From Rebecca billardiae RCC1528 (Eukaryota > Haptophyta), in NCBI GenBank assembly GCA_965240325.2, contig OZ251223.1:1984001-2048000 (forward strand): DNA of 64,000 bases, in the 5' to 3' direction. Positions 11,501 through 22,632 of this stretch are shown one piece after another. The notes below the pieces were generated by a model. That model was not told where the DNA came from and ran no database searches. It saw only the letters and a list, made by a program, of their open reading frames with translations. Both the position numbers and the translations under genes were made by a program. Numbering within the stretch: the first letter of the stretch is position 1; every line of letters starts with the position of its first letter.

Positions 11501-12661
11501 ATGATCGCGTCGTACTACTACATCGGGTACACCACCGTCGAGCTCTTCGCCTCCTCGCTCAGCGCGAGCACCAAGCTGGGCGGGCTGCTCGAGATCCTGA
11601 GTGCAGCGCCCGAGTTTGCGAGCGTGCCGGTGCGACACCGCGAGGACGAGCTGCTGCGCGCGCTCGCGATGCACTGCCCGCTGCGGCTGGACTCGGCGCG
11701 GTACAACGACCCGCACGTCAAGACGAACATCCTGCTGCAGTGCCACTTCTCCCGCCGCGAGCTCCCGCGCGACCTCGCGCACGACCTGCGCCCCGTCCTG
11801 GAGAAGGGGGTGCGGCTGCTGCAGGCCATGGTCGACGTGATCGCCTCGTCCGGCTGGCTCAGCCCGGCGATCGCGTGCATGGAGCTCAGCCAGATGGTGA
11901 CGCAGGCGCTGTGGGACCGCGACCCCGCGCTGCTCCAGCTGCCGCACTTCACGCGCGACCTCGCCAAGCGCTGCGCCGCGCGCGACGTCGAGGGCGTCTT
12001 TGACCTCATGGTGCGGCGCCGCGCCGCCCCGATGCGAGGCCCAGAGGCCGCGCGTGAGGCCGCGCGTGCGCACGGCGCGCGCGGAACGCGCGCGCAACGT
12101 GCTCGCGCGCACGCTGCTCACGCGCGCGGGCCGCCCCTCGCCCGCCGCCGCGCCCCGCTCTCGTCCACGCAGGACCTCGACGACGACGACCGCCGCTCGC
12201 TGCTGCAGATGTCGCCGGCGCAGCTCGCGGACGTGGCGCGCGTGTGCAACCGCTACCCGAGCGTCGACGTCTCGTACGCGGTCGAGGACGAGGACGAGGT
12301 GGCGAGCGGCGACACGGTGGTCGTGAACGTCGCGCTCGCGCGCGAGGCGGAGGGCAGCTTCGAGGTGCACGCGCCGCGCTTCCCCAAGCGCAAGGACGAG
12401 GGCTGGTGGCTGGTGATTGGCGAGCAGCGCACCAACACGCTCATCTCGATCAAGCGCGTGATGCTGCAGCAGAAGGCTAAGGTGAAGCTCGACTTTGTCG
12501 CGCCCGACGCGGGCGAGTACAAGTACATGCTCTACTTCATGTGCGACTCGTACCTCGGCTGCGACCAGGAGTACGAGTTCGAGCTCAAGGTCGCTGAAGC
12601 CGAAGACGAGGACGAGGGCGAGGACGAGGAGGACGAGGAGGAGGACGCTGGCGAGGCGTGA
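5515..12661 (+). CDS. BRR2: BRR2 U5 snRNP RNA helicase (SNRNP200), four exons
   Basis: Exons 5515..5559, 5696..11311, 11465..12010, 12173..12661; predicted 2231 residues against about 2136 in human. BRR2 is the Ski2-like helicase that unwinds U4/U6 to activate the spliceosome. The start MAEQVARFRQYEYRA matches the family N-terminus and is followed across intron 1 by SNLVL and DEPTGEPESLVGK. Cassette 1 has CAPTGAGKT (about residue 553), DEIH (about 687), ISATLPN and a Sec63 region; cassette 2 has CAPSGSGKT (about 1427), DELH (about 1535) and TSLANARDV, then a second Sec63 region. As in other BRR2 proteins, cassette 2 is the diverged copy. The tail is strongly acidic. Introns begin GTGCGTGC, GTGCGCGC and GTGCGGCG; introns 2 and 3 (153 and 162 nt) are multiples of three without stops, so exon limits rest on alignment to the family. 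Confidence 0.96.
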
Positions 12662-13383
12662 ATGTCGCGGCGTGAAAGACTGACTCGTGATGACACTCAC
12701 ACTGCTGACGTTGACGTGAGAGGAATGCGCCGCTGCCTGATCTCGTCAGAATACGTCAGTCATCGGTCAGATGGCAACGTGCTGAGACGAGGCATGACTC
12801 TGTCACAGCAGCTACAGTATAGACATATTGACTGACAGACCGCTCAGGTGCTGAGGCTGGTGCTGTATATAGCAGTAGTATAGTAGTCCGAAGCTCCTGA
12901 GAATTGAGGCGCCGCCGGCGCTACTTAGTACGACTGTCTAAGGAGTAAGGTGGCTTAGTCATCTGCTGATCATATATATCGTCATCATCGATCTGCGCTG
13001 ATGTCTGCCACGCATCACGCTGCTTGCGATCGATCATCGAGAGTGCCTAATATGATGCGTCATCACTCTAGTTAGCTAGCTGCTGTGGCGGTAGCTAGAG
13101 TATGCGCATAATGATGCTGTTAGCAGCATGGCGGGCCGCGCCCCGCGCCTGCGGGGCCATGCCGATGATTGCCGGCACGCGTCAAGGCCCACGTCGCGCG
13201 CAGCCTGCGCCAGCCAGCGTGGCGGCGGCACTGCAGCTCGCGGCCCGGCGCGACCCGGGCCCACTGATCCCACTGGCACTGGGCCGCTGCTCCAGGACCA
13301 GAGAAGAGAAGTCGATCCTCACAAGACTACAAGAGTCGCGAAAACGTGCCCGCTGCCAACTTGGCTCCGCCTTGCGATCTCGA
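12662..13383. other. Gene-free stretch 3' of BRR2
   Basis: About 720 bases, AT-richer than the genes, with short TGACTGA-like and TAG-rich motifs. No coding frame, tRNA or repeat copy is supported. Confidence 0.6.
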
Positions 13384-13825
13384 CGGAGGCCACTTCACCG
13401 AAATCCAGGTTGGGGAGGATCTCCGCTGCACTGGTGGGGAGGATGTCATCCTCCCCGCTCGCCACGGCTGGGGAGGATGTCCGCCGCGCTGTCCCGTCTT
13501 TCGCCGCTGACAAAACTTTCGAAAACGAAAGTCGCGCCATGGCGGACCCGGTGTTCCCGCCCGGCGGCGAAAGGGGCGCGGGGCCGGTGGCTCGCGATCC
13601 GAAGGGCAGTAGTTCGCGACCTCGCTTGGGCGGCGGCAGCGGCGCTGTGGCATGGCGTGTACCATCCGCGCGGCTGTGCGCGATCGCGCGGTCCCGTTCG
13701 TCGCCACGCCGCGCGCGACCGTTCACGCCACAGTCTTTCCGCACTGGCATGCACCCCTTGCAAGCGCATGACGGCGGAGAGCTCAGAGAGCCCGTCACGC
13801 GCGTGACGACCGTGTGGGATGGGTT
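13384..13825 (+). repeat. Inverted repeat 1, left arm
   Basis: 442 bases that recur in reverse complement at 14022-14464 with only a few substitutions and one 1-base length difference by eye. The arm carries, in opposite orientation, a copy of the 3' coding end of the neighbouring nucleotide-sugar transporter (frame reading TSPKSRLGRISAALVGRM). A one-base deletion in this copy changes the reading frame near the end. Confidence 0.93.
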
Positions 13826-14021
13826 GTACAACTTGTCTTCATGTTCAAGGAGGCACGCGCCGGCCCATGAGGCGGGCGTGAGGATCATGGACGGCTGCTG
13901 TACTGTTCACAACTCCATGGCCGTGTGGCAGGCGATGACTCATCTTGCAGCAGTTAGGAATGGTCTGGACGTTGGATGGGCTCATCAGAAAGCCTACGAA
14001 GGGCAGCCTACATATCGGCAA

Positions 14022-14464
14022 AACCCATCCCACGCGGTCGTCACGCGCGTGACGGGCTCTCTGAGCTCTCCGCCGTCATGCGCTTGCAACGGGTGCATGC
14101 CAGTGCGGAAAAGACTGTGGCGTGAACGGTCGCGCGCGGCGTGGCGACGAACGGGACCGCGCGATCGCGCACAGCCGCGCGGATGGTACACGCCATGCCA
14201 CAGCGCCGCTGCCGCCGCCCAAGCGAGGTCGCGAACTACTGCCCTTCGGATCGCGAGCCACCGGCCCCGCGCCCCTTTCGCCGCCGGGCGGGAACACCGG
14301 GTCCGCCATGGCGCGACTTTCGTTTTCGAAAGTTTTGTCAGCGGCGAAAGACCGGACAGCGCGGCGGACATCCTCCCCAGCCGTGGCGAGCGGGGAGGAT
14401 GACATCCTCCCCACCAGTGCAGCGGAGATCCTCCCCAACCTGGATTTCGGTGAAGTGGCCTCCG
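14022..14464 (-). repeat. Inverted repeat 1, right arm
   Basis: 443 bases, reverse complement of 13384-13825, separated from it by a unique 196-base spacer. All but the last 54 bases of the arm lie inside the final exon of the sugar-nucleotide transporter gene. Confidence 0.93.
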
Positions 14465-16072
14465 ACGCGTAGCTCGACTTCTCCGAGCCGGATGTGTCCG
14501 GATCTGGCGAGGGCTCTGCGCTCTCCGCGTCCATCCACGTCTCGTCCTGCTGCGTCGCCTTGCTTTCTGTGGGACGCCTGCACCGCGACCGGGCGGGCAT
14601 CGGGGTATGGGGCGCGTGCGCGGCGGGGGTAGCACACGTGAGTATTGTTGTAGGGCAGGCGTGCACGCGCCGGGGGGCGGAGGGGGGGGGGGGGGGGGCA
14701 GGTTGTCTACGGGTGCGACCGCGACGCACTTGACGTGGGGCAGGTTGTAGATGTAGCTGGACCCGGAGATGGCCCAGATGGCAGCCACGAGCTTGGGCTC
14801 CAGTGGGTGCGCAAACAAGAGTACCTCCACCACGAAGGTGGCCAGCATGGCAAAGCCGTGCGCGTACACGCGCGCAATGTTGTCCAGGAACTGTGCGCAT
14901 GGGCGGCCGTCGGGCGGGGGGGGCGCGGGGGGATGGCCGGGCGTGCCCCGGGGTTGAGATGGGTGAGCCAATGCTCGTGCTGGGTCCAGCTTGAGCGCGC
15001 TCGGGGCTTGTGCCGGCCCGGCGCGGCGCGCACCTTGAGCACCGCGGAGATGCAGAGCCCGGTGAGCATGTTGTTGGCCACGATGCCCCACGTCCACGCG
15101 TTGTAGCCCTCGGTGAAGCCTCCCCGCGTAAGGCGCCCGTGGTCCTGCCAGGCGAGCGCAAGGCTGTTGAGCATCACGCCCCACGTGTACACCTGGATGT
15201 TCTGCCAGTGAATGGTCACGCTCCGCTGATCCTTCATCAGCTTCTCGTTGTACACGCCGCCCGCCGTGGACAGTGCGCATGTCACAAGCGAGAGCACGAG
15301 TCCCAGAAGGATGTTTGGGTTGGCGTCGCGGCCAGACGTGCCAGACAAATCGCCGGCGGGCGAAGTGACGATGAAGATGGAACCGGCCAGCAGGGCCACG
15401 GCGGTCATCTGCGCGCGCGTGAGCAGCTTCATGCCCGTCATGTGCATTGCAAAGCCCGTCCTGCGCTCGCGAGAGAGTGGTGGAGGAGGGCGTCGATCGA
15501 CATATTGGCAGTGGGCAGCAGGGCGAGGGTGAGACGGGGCCGCGGCTTGTGGCGTGCGCGCGCGGGCAGGCGAGGCCGTGCAGGCGCGGGTTGACACGGG
15601 CGAGCACCGCGAAACCAGCGCGCAGGCACAGCCGGCGGCCGAGTGTCCTCGAGCCGTCAGCCCGCCCACCCTCTGCCACGTGCAGCAGTGCTCACATGAT
15701 TGTCTTCATGCACGCAAAAATCTGGAATGTAGTGGCAGAGATGCATTTGAGCACGATGAATATCAAGTTGTTGTTGCCCATGTAGACGAGGGACGGCACG
15801 CCGTACTTCAAAAACTGAAAAGGGGATCGTGGGCACAGCGCGTCGAGAGCATGCAATGTGGAGCCCCCGTGTTCGTCGCGCCGCTCAATGGCGAGCGCGG
15901 TGAGCGCCAGGATTGAGACAGACAGCTTGCCCATCTCGGCAAAGAGGGTCACGGTCATGATGGCGTACTCAAAGTGCCCGTCCACCTGGCTGAGCTTGGT
16001 GAAGATGGGCTGGGTGGTCATCGTCACCGCCGCGCCGATGAAGGCCAGGCTCCGGAGGCCGATCCCGCGCAT
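14076..16072 (-). CDS. Nucleotide-sugar transporter, SLC35A-like, four exons
   Basis: Exons complement(14076..14577), (14730..14890), (15034..15460), (15696..16072); predicted 488 residues. It should exchange a nucleotide sugar for UMP/CMP across the Golgi membrane. Family signs: about ten hydrophobic segments, ISATTFQIFACMKTIM (the conserved Lys helix), GGVYNEKLMK, WQNIQVYTWGVMLNSLAL and the end SSYIYNLPHVK. Donors are GTGAGCAC, GTGCGCGC and GTGCGTCG; phases agree at every junction. The start ATG at 16072 (MRGIGLRSLAF) precedes the first membrane segment. The last exon is unusual: after the membrane core comes an acidic tail (DETWMDAESAEPSPDPDTSG), then a Ser/Arg/Pro-rich stretch lying entirely inside inverted repeat 1. 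An alternative acceptor in intron 3 would give a different, shorter tail, so the C-terminus is the least certain part. The substrate cannot be told. Confidence 0.85.
14682..14698 (+). repeat. Poly-G run in transporter intron 3
   Basis: Seventeen consecutive G on the plus strand (C on the coding strand, a pyrimidine run inside the intron). Confidence 0.9.
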
Positions 16073-17131
16073 CTCGTGAGTCGTGACGCGCCGCGTGCAC
16101 AAGCCACGCAAACCGGACCGCCGGTGGTTTGGTTCCGACCGCCCAGGCAAAACAACGCCTGGCTAAGCGTATCATAATGACCTCTGATACTTGTACTACT
16201 AATCATTCTCGTCAGGAGTACTGTGCCTATCATAAGCTGTGTGCGCGTACTGTATTCTACGCGACGCTGACGAAAGTAATTAATTAATTAGCACGGGCCG
16301 CAACGCTTCGGATGTCGGGGATCACGCCATCACGGGTCCGGATGATGTTCATGAGTGGATGACACGCCATTGTTGTCAGCCCGCATCCACAAAATAGCTA
16401 TGGAGTGATGGGCGACTACGAGGGGGCCGGGGGGACGACGGCGAGGAGCGCTGATGATCCTGGTGTTTGTCTCTGCTGCTCGATCTGCTCCGCCGCGGCG
16501 GCGGTCAATGCGTCGCTCGATCCAGCACTACGCTACGTCTTGACTAGCGAGGGAGACGCCGAGATCAGGGCTTTGTGCGAGGCGTCGCATGGTCGTCGCG
16601 AGGCGGCGCACAGCTGACGCTGTCAATCGACGCCGCTGCACGGCTCCGGCCCTCAGGCTCAGCGCCGCATTTGCGGCAGTCTGCGCCCATGCAAATCTGG
16701 CGAGTTGGGCCCCTATTGAGGCGTATTTGGTCCTTCGATGGGCTGGGGGGAGCCCCCCCCAGACCCCCCCAAATTGAAATGGTTTAAATGGCACCCGCCT
16801 GCCGTAGTGCGGACGTCCCGGACAGTGACCAGAGCCGACGCATGGCGGTGGTCGTCGTCGATCATCACGATCTGCATCAGAATGCCTGCGTCAGAATCAG
16901 AGGCGAGGGCCTGAGGCTGACTAGACTTATTGTCAGCTCGGTGATCACGATTCACGGTTACGGAGTCCCGCGGTACGGCTAGCCATGACGGGCAGACTGT
17001 CGCCACGATTCACGAAACGGTAGCCTGTGAGAACCGTGACAAGGAAGTGCACCGCGAAGATCAAGAGAAAGGCAAATGCGCTCGCCAACCCTGCGAGCGC
17101 CTCCGGCACCACGCCCGCGCGGCGCGGCTCA
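16073..17131. other. Gene-free stretch
   Basis: About 1060 bases between the transporter start and the NDUFS1 stop. Contains a G-run/C-run palindromic patch at about 16741-16772 and TTAATTAATTAA near 16280. No supported gene. Confidence 0.55.
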
Positions 17132-19834
17132 TCACTTGCCAAACGCCTCGACGCAGCTCGCCATTGTCGTCGATGCGCGTGTGATGCAGTCCGTCATGTA
17201 GAAGTTGGGCACCGACGACTTGAGCGGCGCGGAGGCATCCACGGACGGCTTGGCGTCGGGTGGCACGGCCAGCATCGCCTGCGCGAGGTCGCACGCGAGG
17301 GCGCACCGCGTGGGCGCGCGTGAGCCGCGCGTGGCAGGGCGGGTGTCCGTGGCAGGCAGGTGCGGTGCACGCGCCCACGGCACGCAGCGCCCGGGGTTGG
17401 GTCCTCGGTCGCGCATGCGCGCGCCGCGCCGCACGCACCCTGGCGAGCTCTGGTGAGACGGGCTCGACGTCTTCGATCCCTTCGACAAGCTGCGGCGCGA
17501 TGCTGCTGATGCGCTCGCGCACGCCCTCCACGGTCGAGTAGGGCAGCGGCTTGCCGCTCACCTCGGAGAGCGCGCGGATCACCTTCCAGTCGTCGCGCGC
17601 CTCGCCCGGCGGCGAGACGGCGCGCGCCGTCCGCTGCGCGCGCCCCTCCATGTTGACGTACGTCGCGTCCTTCTCCGTGTACGCGGGGCCGGGCAGCACG
17701 ACGCCCGCGATCTCCGCGCCCAGATCGCCGTGGTGGCCCTGCGCGCGTGGCGCACGCGGCGCCGCGCGGCGGCCTCGTGAGCGCGCCGCGCGGCGAGGGC
17801 GCGCCGGCGCGCGCGCGGCACGCGCGGCGCCGAGTGGGCGGCAGCGGCGCTCACCTGGTACACGATGAACGCCTCGGGCGAGATGCGGTCGAGGTTGACA
17901 GAGTCGTAGCCGAGGAGGTAGAGCACGTCGTACGGCGCCTCGTCGGCGTCGCCCGCGCCCTCCGCCGCGAACGGGATCGGCGAGAGCCCGAGGTCGAGCG
18001 CGCCGACGGCCGCGGCCGTGGGCTGCACAGTCGCCAGCCCGTTCCAGCCCTCACGAATCAGCGGCTTGCACGCGCTCGCGAGCTTGCGCACGGCCCAGGC
18101 GATGCCCTCCGCATCGGCGCGCTCGTACGCGCCCGTGCCCACGAGCACGAGCGGCCGCTCGGCCTTCGCGAGCACCTCGAAGAACGGGTGCTTCCCCGCG
18201 GCGAGGTCGAGCAGCGTCTGCGCGCTCTCGCCGAGGTGCGAGTACTCGTAGGTGAGCGCGGCCGCGGGGCCGACCGCGGCGACGGGCACGCCGTCGTGGT
18301 ACGCGCGGCGGCGGAGGCGGGCGTTGAGCAGCGGGGCCTCGAGGCGCAGGTTCGTCGAGAGCAGCAGCACGGCGTCCGCCTCTTCCACCCCCGCGATCGT
18401 CGAGTTGAGCGTGTACGCCGCGCGGCAGTCGGTCGCCATCCCCGCGGGCACGTCGCAGAAGATCGCCTCAGAGTTGAACGAGTTGAGCAGGTCCTTGAGG
18501 CACATGATCGACTCGGCGTCGGCGAGCGCGCCGACGTACGCGCCGATGCGCGGGCCGTCGGCCGCGTCGAGCCGCTCGCTCACGATCTCGAGCGCGTCTC
18601 TCCACGACGCGGGGCGCAGCATGTCCTCCGCGTGCGCGCGCACCATCGGCGAGTCGATGCGCTGTCGCTTGAGGCCGTCAAACGCGAACCGCGTCTTGTC
18701 CGAGATCCACTCCTCGTTGATGTCCTCGTTGAGGCGCGGGAGCACGCGCATGACCTCGCCGCCGCGCGTGTCCACCCGGATGTTCGAGCCGAGCCCGTCG
18801 AGCACGTCGATCGACTCGGTCGAGCGCAGCTCCCACGGGCGCGCCGTGAAGGCGTATGGCTTGGAGGTGAGCGCGCCCACCGGGCAGAGGTCGGCCACGT
18901 TGCCCGACAGCTCCGAGTCGAGCATCTTCTCGACGTACGTGCCGATCTCCATCGCGTTGCCGCGGCCGACGGTGCCGAGCATGTCCACGCCGGCCACCTG
19001 CGCGGCGTCGCGCGCGCGCCACGCTCGCGCGGCGGGTCAGGCGCGCGGGTGGTGCGCAGCGAGCGGTGGCCCCGGCCGCGTGCGCGCGCGCGTCCGCGCG
19101 CGCGGGGTCGTTACCTCGGTGGCGAAGCGCACGCAGCGCGTGCAGTGGATGCACCGCGTCATCACCGTCTTGATCAGCGGGCCCAGGTTCTTGTCCTCGA
19201 CGCCGCGGCGGACCTCCGTCGTGCGCCCGCGGTCGGCGCCAAAGTACATGGACTGGTCCTGCAGGTCGCACTCGCCGCCCTGGTCGCAGATCGGGCAGTC
19301 GAGCGGGTGGTTGGCGAGCAGGAACTCCATCACGCCCTCGCGCGCCTTCTTGACGATCGGCGAGTCGGTGAAGACCTTCATCCCCGGCGCGGCGGGCATG
19401 GCGCACGCCGCGACGGGCTTTGGCGCCTTCTCGATCTCGACCAGGCACATGCGGCAGTTGCCCGCGACCGACAGCCGCTCGTGGTAGCAGAAGCGCGGCA
19501 CCTGGATGCCGACCTGCTCGCAGGCCTGGATGAGGGTCGAGCCCTTCTGCACCTGTACGGTGTGGCCGTCAATGACCACCTCGATCATCTCCGTGTGCGC
19601 GGGGTGCAGATCCTGCTTGAAGTCGACACCTCGGTCGCGTGGCAGCGTCTTGGGCAGCACCGCGAAACCCTCATCGTCCAGCTGCACCGTGACCGACGCG
19701 GGGCCGTCGGATTCCTGCGGCTGGAGCGCGGACGACTCGCGCGGCCCACTCGCGTGTACCCTGCGAAGGCACGCCGGCAAGACGGCCGCCCGCGCCGGGG
19801 CGGCCACCGGCACCGCCCGGCGCGCGAGAAGCAT
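17132..19834 (-). CDS. NDUFS1: NADH dehydrogenase 75 kDa subunit (complex I), four exons
   Basis: Exons complement(17132..17278), (17439..17738), (17855..18997), (19115..19834); predicted 769 residues (human 727). It is the largest subunit of the mitochondrial complex I arm that passes electrons through iron-sulfur clusters. Visible ligands: [16 protein letters not shown] for the 2Fe-2S centre (about residue 114), [17 protein letters not shown] (about 180), and CIHCTRC plus CPVGAL for the two 4Fe-4S centres. Further on are [55 protein letters not shown] and the C-terminal [18 protein letters not shown]. The start is the ATG at 19834; the leader [20 protein letters not shown] is Arg/Ala-rich, as expected for a mitochondrial presequence. 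All introns are phase 0, with donors GTAACG, GTGAGC and GTGCGT. It appears complete and functional. Confidence 0.95.
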
Positions 19835-20253
19835 GGTGGTCGTCCACACGCCCCCGATCGATCTCGCGACCGATGCCGAGCTGCCGCAAAGCCAAAGCGG
19901 GAAACCTTGCCGCCCCCCGGAAATTGAAACTCGTGGCCGAAATAAATCAACAGCGATGATTTCTCACGCGCGTATTCCCAGCCACGCGCGGTCCTGACAC
20001 AGCGGCCGTGAGCGGACAGTCGCGATGCGACGGCGACAGCTCGTTCCAACGTTCGTCACGATGAATCAGGCTCTGCCGCCGCCGCCGAAGGTCCAAAACA
20101 CTGGCCCCTCCAGGCTGCCCACAGACCGGAGTACCGGACCCGTTGACCACCCCGCACCCGGTCGGCTGGAATCCTGGATAAGTGGATTGCTGGCCAGACA
20201 CCTGACCGTCCCGAATTGTGCGACAGCCTCATGCTGAAGGACAGCGTCAACAA
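19835..20253. other. Gene-free stretch
   Basis: About 420 bases holding the presumed NDUFS1 promoter and the 3' flank of the PKA regulatory subunit gene. No motif stands out. Confidence 0.5.
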
Positions 20254-21589
20254 TCAGATCTTGTTCCCCATGTACGCGTTGTACATAGCCATGTTGCGCT
20301 TGAGCATGTCCTGGAGCGGCCCGAGAACGCGCGTGAACGTGCGCCGGTCGAGCGCGAGCACGCGCACGTCGCCGACTGCCGTGACCGTCGCCGCGCGTGG
20401 TCGGTTTGTGAGCAGCGCAATCTCACCAAAGTAGTCGCCTGGCTTGCACCTGCCGATCTCCTGCACCGCGCCTGCGTCCATCGAGGTGCACACCACCTCG
20501 CCCTTCTCCAGGATGAAGAATGTGTTGCCCGACTGCGCAACGCGTACGACGCAAGGGGAGGCGCGGCAGAGCGAGTGCGCACGTGAGCACGCTGCGCGCG
20601 CAACGGCGCCGACTGCGCGTCGGCCGTGCGCCGTGCGCGCTCACCTCGCCCTGGTGGATGATCTCCTCGCCATCCTTGTACTCGACCGACTTGAGCGCGT
20701 CCGCGACGGTCTGGCGCTCGTTCTTCGTGAGCGAGGAGAGCAGCGGCACATGCTCGAGGAAGCCCTCGTACGTGTTGCGCTTCTTGATCGTCGTGTCCAT
20801 CATGATGTACTTGAAGGTCGTGCGGTCGACCGCGAACAGCGTCGTGTCGGTCTTCGCCTTGACGGTCGCGGCGCGCGGCCAGTTGTACAGCAGCGCGAGC
20901 TCGCCGAACGAGTCGCCCTCAAGGCACGTGAGCACGTGCGACTCGGTGTCGCCCTTACGCACGAAGACGTCGCACTCCCCGCTGTACACGATGTAGAAGT
21001 TGTCCCCCTCCGAGCCCTGCTTGATGATCGTCGAGCCCGCCGTGTGGTCCACCTGGAACATCGCGTCCAGGAGGACGTCGAGCTGCTCCTTGTCGAGCGT
21101 GGAGAAGAGGAAGGTCTCCTGCGCCTTCGTCGCCAGCCGTTCGCGCGTCGCCGGGTCTTTCTCGTGCACCTTCCGCTCGTACATCTTGGCGATCGAGGTC
21201 GGATCCACTGACTCCGCGCTGACGGCCGATCGTCGGCGCGACGCCTTGTTGCGGTTCATCTGCATGGCCATCTGCACTGACATGTCAGGCGCGCTCTGAT
21301 CGCTGGGCGGCGGTTCGGTCTCGAAGTCGTCTTCCTCGGCCTCGGGATCGTCCTCATCGATGTGGGCCTTGATGGCCGGGACCGTGCCCATCGCGCGGCC
21401 AGCGCCCACGTTCACCGAGTCAGGGTACTGAGTGGCCATCCAGTCGATGACGAACTGCTGCGGGTTCGCTGGCCGGTGGATGCACATCGCCTCGAGCATG
21501 TTGCACAGCATGTCGTTCACTTTGTGCTCTTGCAGGTACGCCTGCACTTGCGCGCGCTCGCGCGTGGCCTCCGTCTGGTCGCTCGCCAT
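20254..21589 (-). CDS. cAMP-dependent protein kinase regulatory subunit, two exons
   Basis: Exons complement(20254..20532) and (20645..21589); predicted 407 residues. It holds the PKA catalytic subunit inactive until cyclic nucleotide binds. The N-terminus (YLQEHKVNDMLCNMLEAM, then RPANPQQFVIDWMATQY) resembles a RIIa/Dpy-30 dimerisation helix pair. An acidic linker leads to the inhibitor site RRRSAVSAE (about residue 117), with Ser at the P site as in type II subunits. Two cyclic-nucleotide-binding domains follow, with phosphate-binding cassettes FGELALLYNWPRAATV and FGEIALLTNRPRAATV, each keeping the Glu and Arg that contact cAMP. The intron (112 nt, GTGAGC...GCGCAG) is phase 0. The chosen ATG at 21589 has the context GCCATGG; an in-frame GTG further upstream was not used. 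Both cassettes look competent. Confidence 0.93.
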
Positions 21590-22632
21590 GGCGACCGACA
21601 AGGCCTGCCCGTGGCTGACGACGACCTCGAACCTGCCAGGCACGGCCAGCAGCGGCCAGATTCATCATGGCTTCCGGTGCTGGGCAGCCGGGAGCAAAGA
21701 AATGAGAAGCGCAAATTTGGCTTTCATGGCGGGTGTAACCGACACCTGCTCGGATCTCGCATGAGCACGATCGATGGCGGTCCGGCAGCGCTCAGCGGGG
21801 GAGGGGGGCTCGGACGTGCACGGGGGCTATCTACCAGAAGTGCATCACGCTTTCGCGCATCGTTCATGGCGCGCGTACGGTAGCCTTGATCGTGTTGTGT
21901 CCGCCTTCTGGTGAGTCGTGCATCGCAAGGTCAAAGTCGTGAAATTGAGCACCGAGGCCGCTGGCCCGGCCGCGTGGACTGAGTGCCACGCCGCCGAGTT
22001 ACCAAGCGTTACTCGGACCTTGGCCAGGCGCCAGCCAAGGCTGTAGGGGGACGTGGGGGTACGCGTCGCACTGCGTCGCGCCTAGTTGCTACTGACCGTG
22101 CTGGTAGCATAAGGTAGGTGACGGGCCGAACCGACTGGCCCGGACTGGCGCCGAAACCGCCAGTCTGACCGGAATTACGCCAATTATACTACGGCCCCCG
22201 TGCGGCCGTGCCCCGTGGCCCGTCGTACATGTACTATACGTATATATAGATGTTGCAGCGTGCAACACGACGTTGCTCACGTTGCCAGGCACGTTGGCGG
22301 CCGTAGGCACGGTATGATGAAGCGACCGCCCGGCGGTCGCTTCATTCAGTCATGTACCGTGTGCCGGCGGGCGTACGTACGGACCGGCACGGCGGCGCGC
22401 GTGCCCGGCGCGCACTCGGCCAGGCCCAGGCCGCCCAGGGCCAGGGCTGGCAGCGTCGGGGCGTCGGGCGCCGGGCCAGGCTGCGGTGTGATTCACTGAC
22501 TCGCCGAGTGTCAGGTCAAGGTGCGTCACCATGCTCTGAACTGCCAGTGTGCTGTTGACCAAAGCTGTGTCGGCAGTTGGTTAGCCAATAGACGCCGACG
22601 GAGCCTTTGCAAGTCTCATACTCTCAATCTCA
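21590..22632. other. Gene-free stretch
   Basis: About 1040 bases between the PKA subunit start and the EB1-like stop. It contains the 14-bp-arm palindrome at 22317-22345 and short TATA-rich patches; no gene is supported. Confidence 0.55.
22317..22345. repeat. Perfect 14-bp palindrome
   Basis: ATGAAGCGACCGCC, one base, then its exact reverse complement. It would form a 14-bp hairpin, located 288 bases 3' of the EB1-like gene. It could be a transcription 3'-end structure, a protein-binding site or a relic of a small element. Confidence 0.8.

Noticed and set aside
14338-14577. Alternative 3' end of the sugar-nucleotide transporter using a later acceptor
   Set aside because: It gives a short Gly/Arg-rich tail; the GTGCAG acceptor at 14578 keeps the typical donor and an acidic tail with consistent phase. 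Not excluded without RNA.
19835-19849. GTG start five codons upstream for NDUFS1
   Set aside because: Non-ATG; the ATG at 19834 gives a good mitochondrial presequence.
21587-21643. Upstream GTG start for the PKA regulatory subunit
   Set aside because: Non-ATG start; the ATG at 21589 has a strong GCCATGG context and leads directly into the docking helix.
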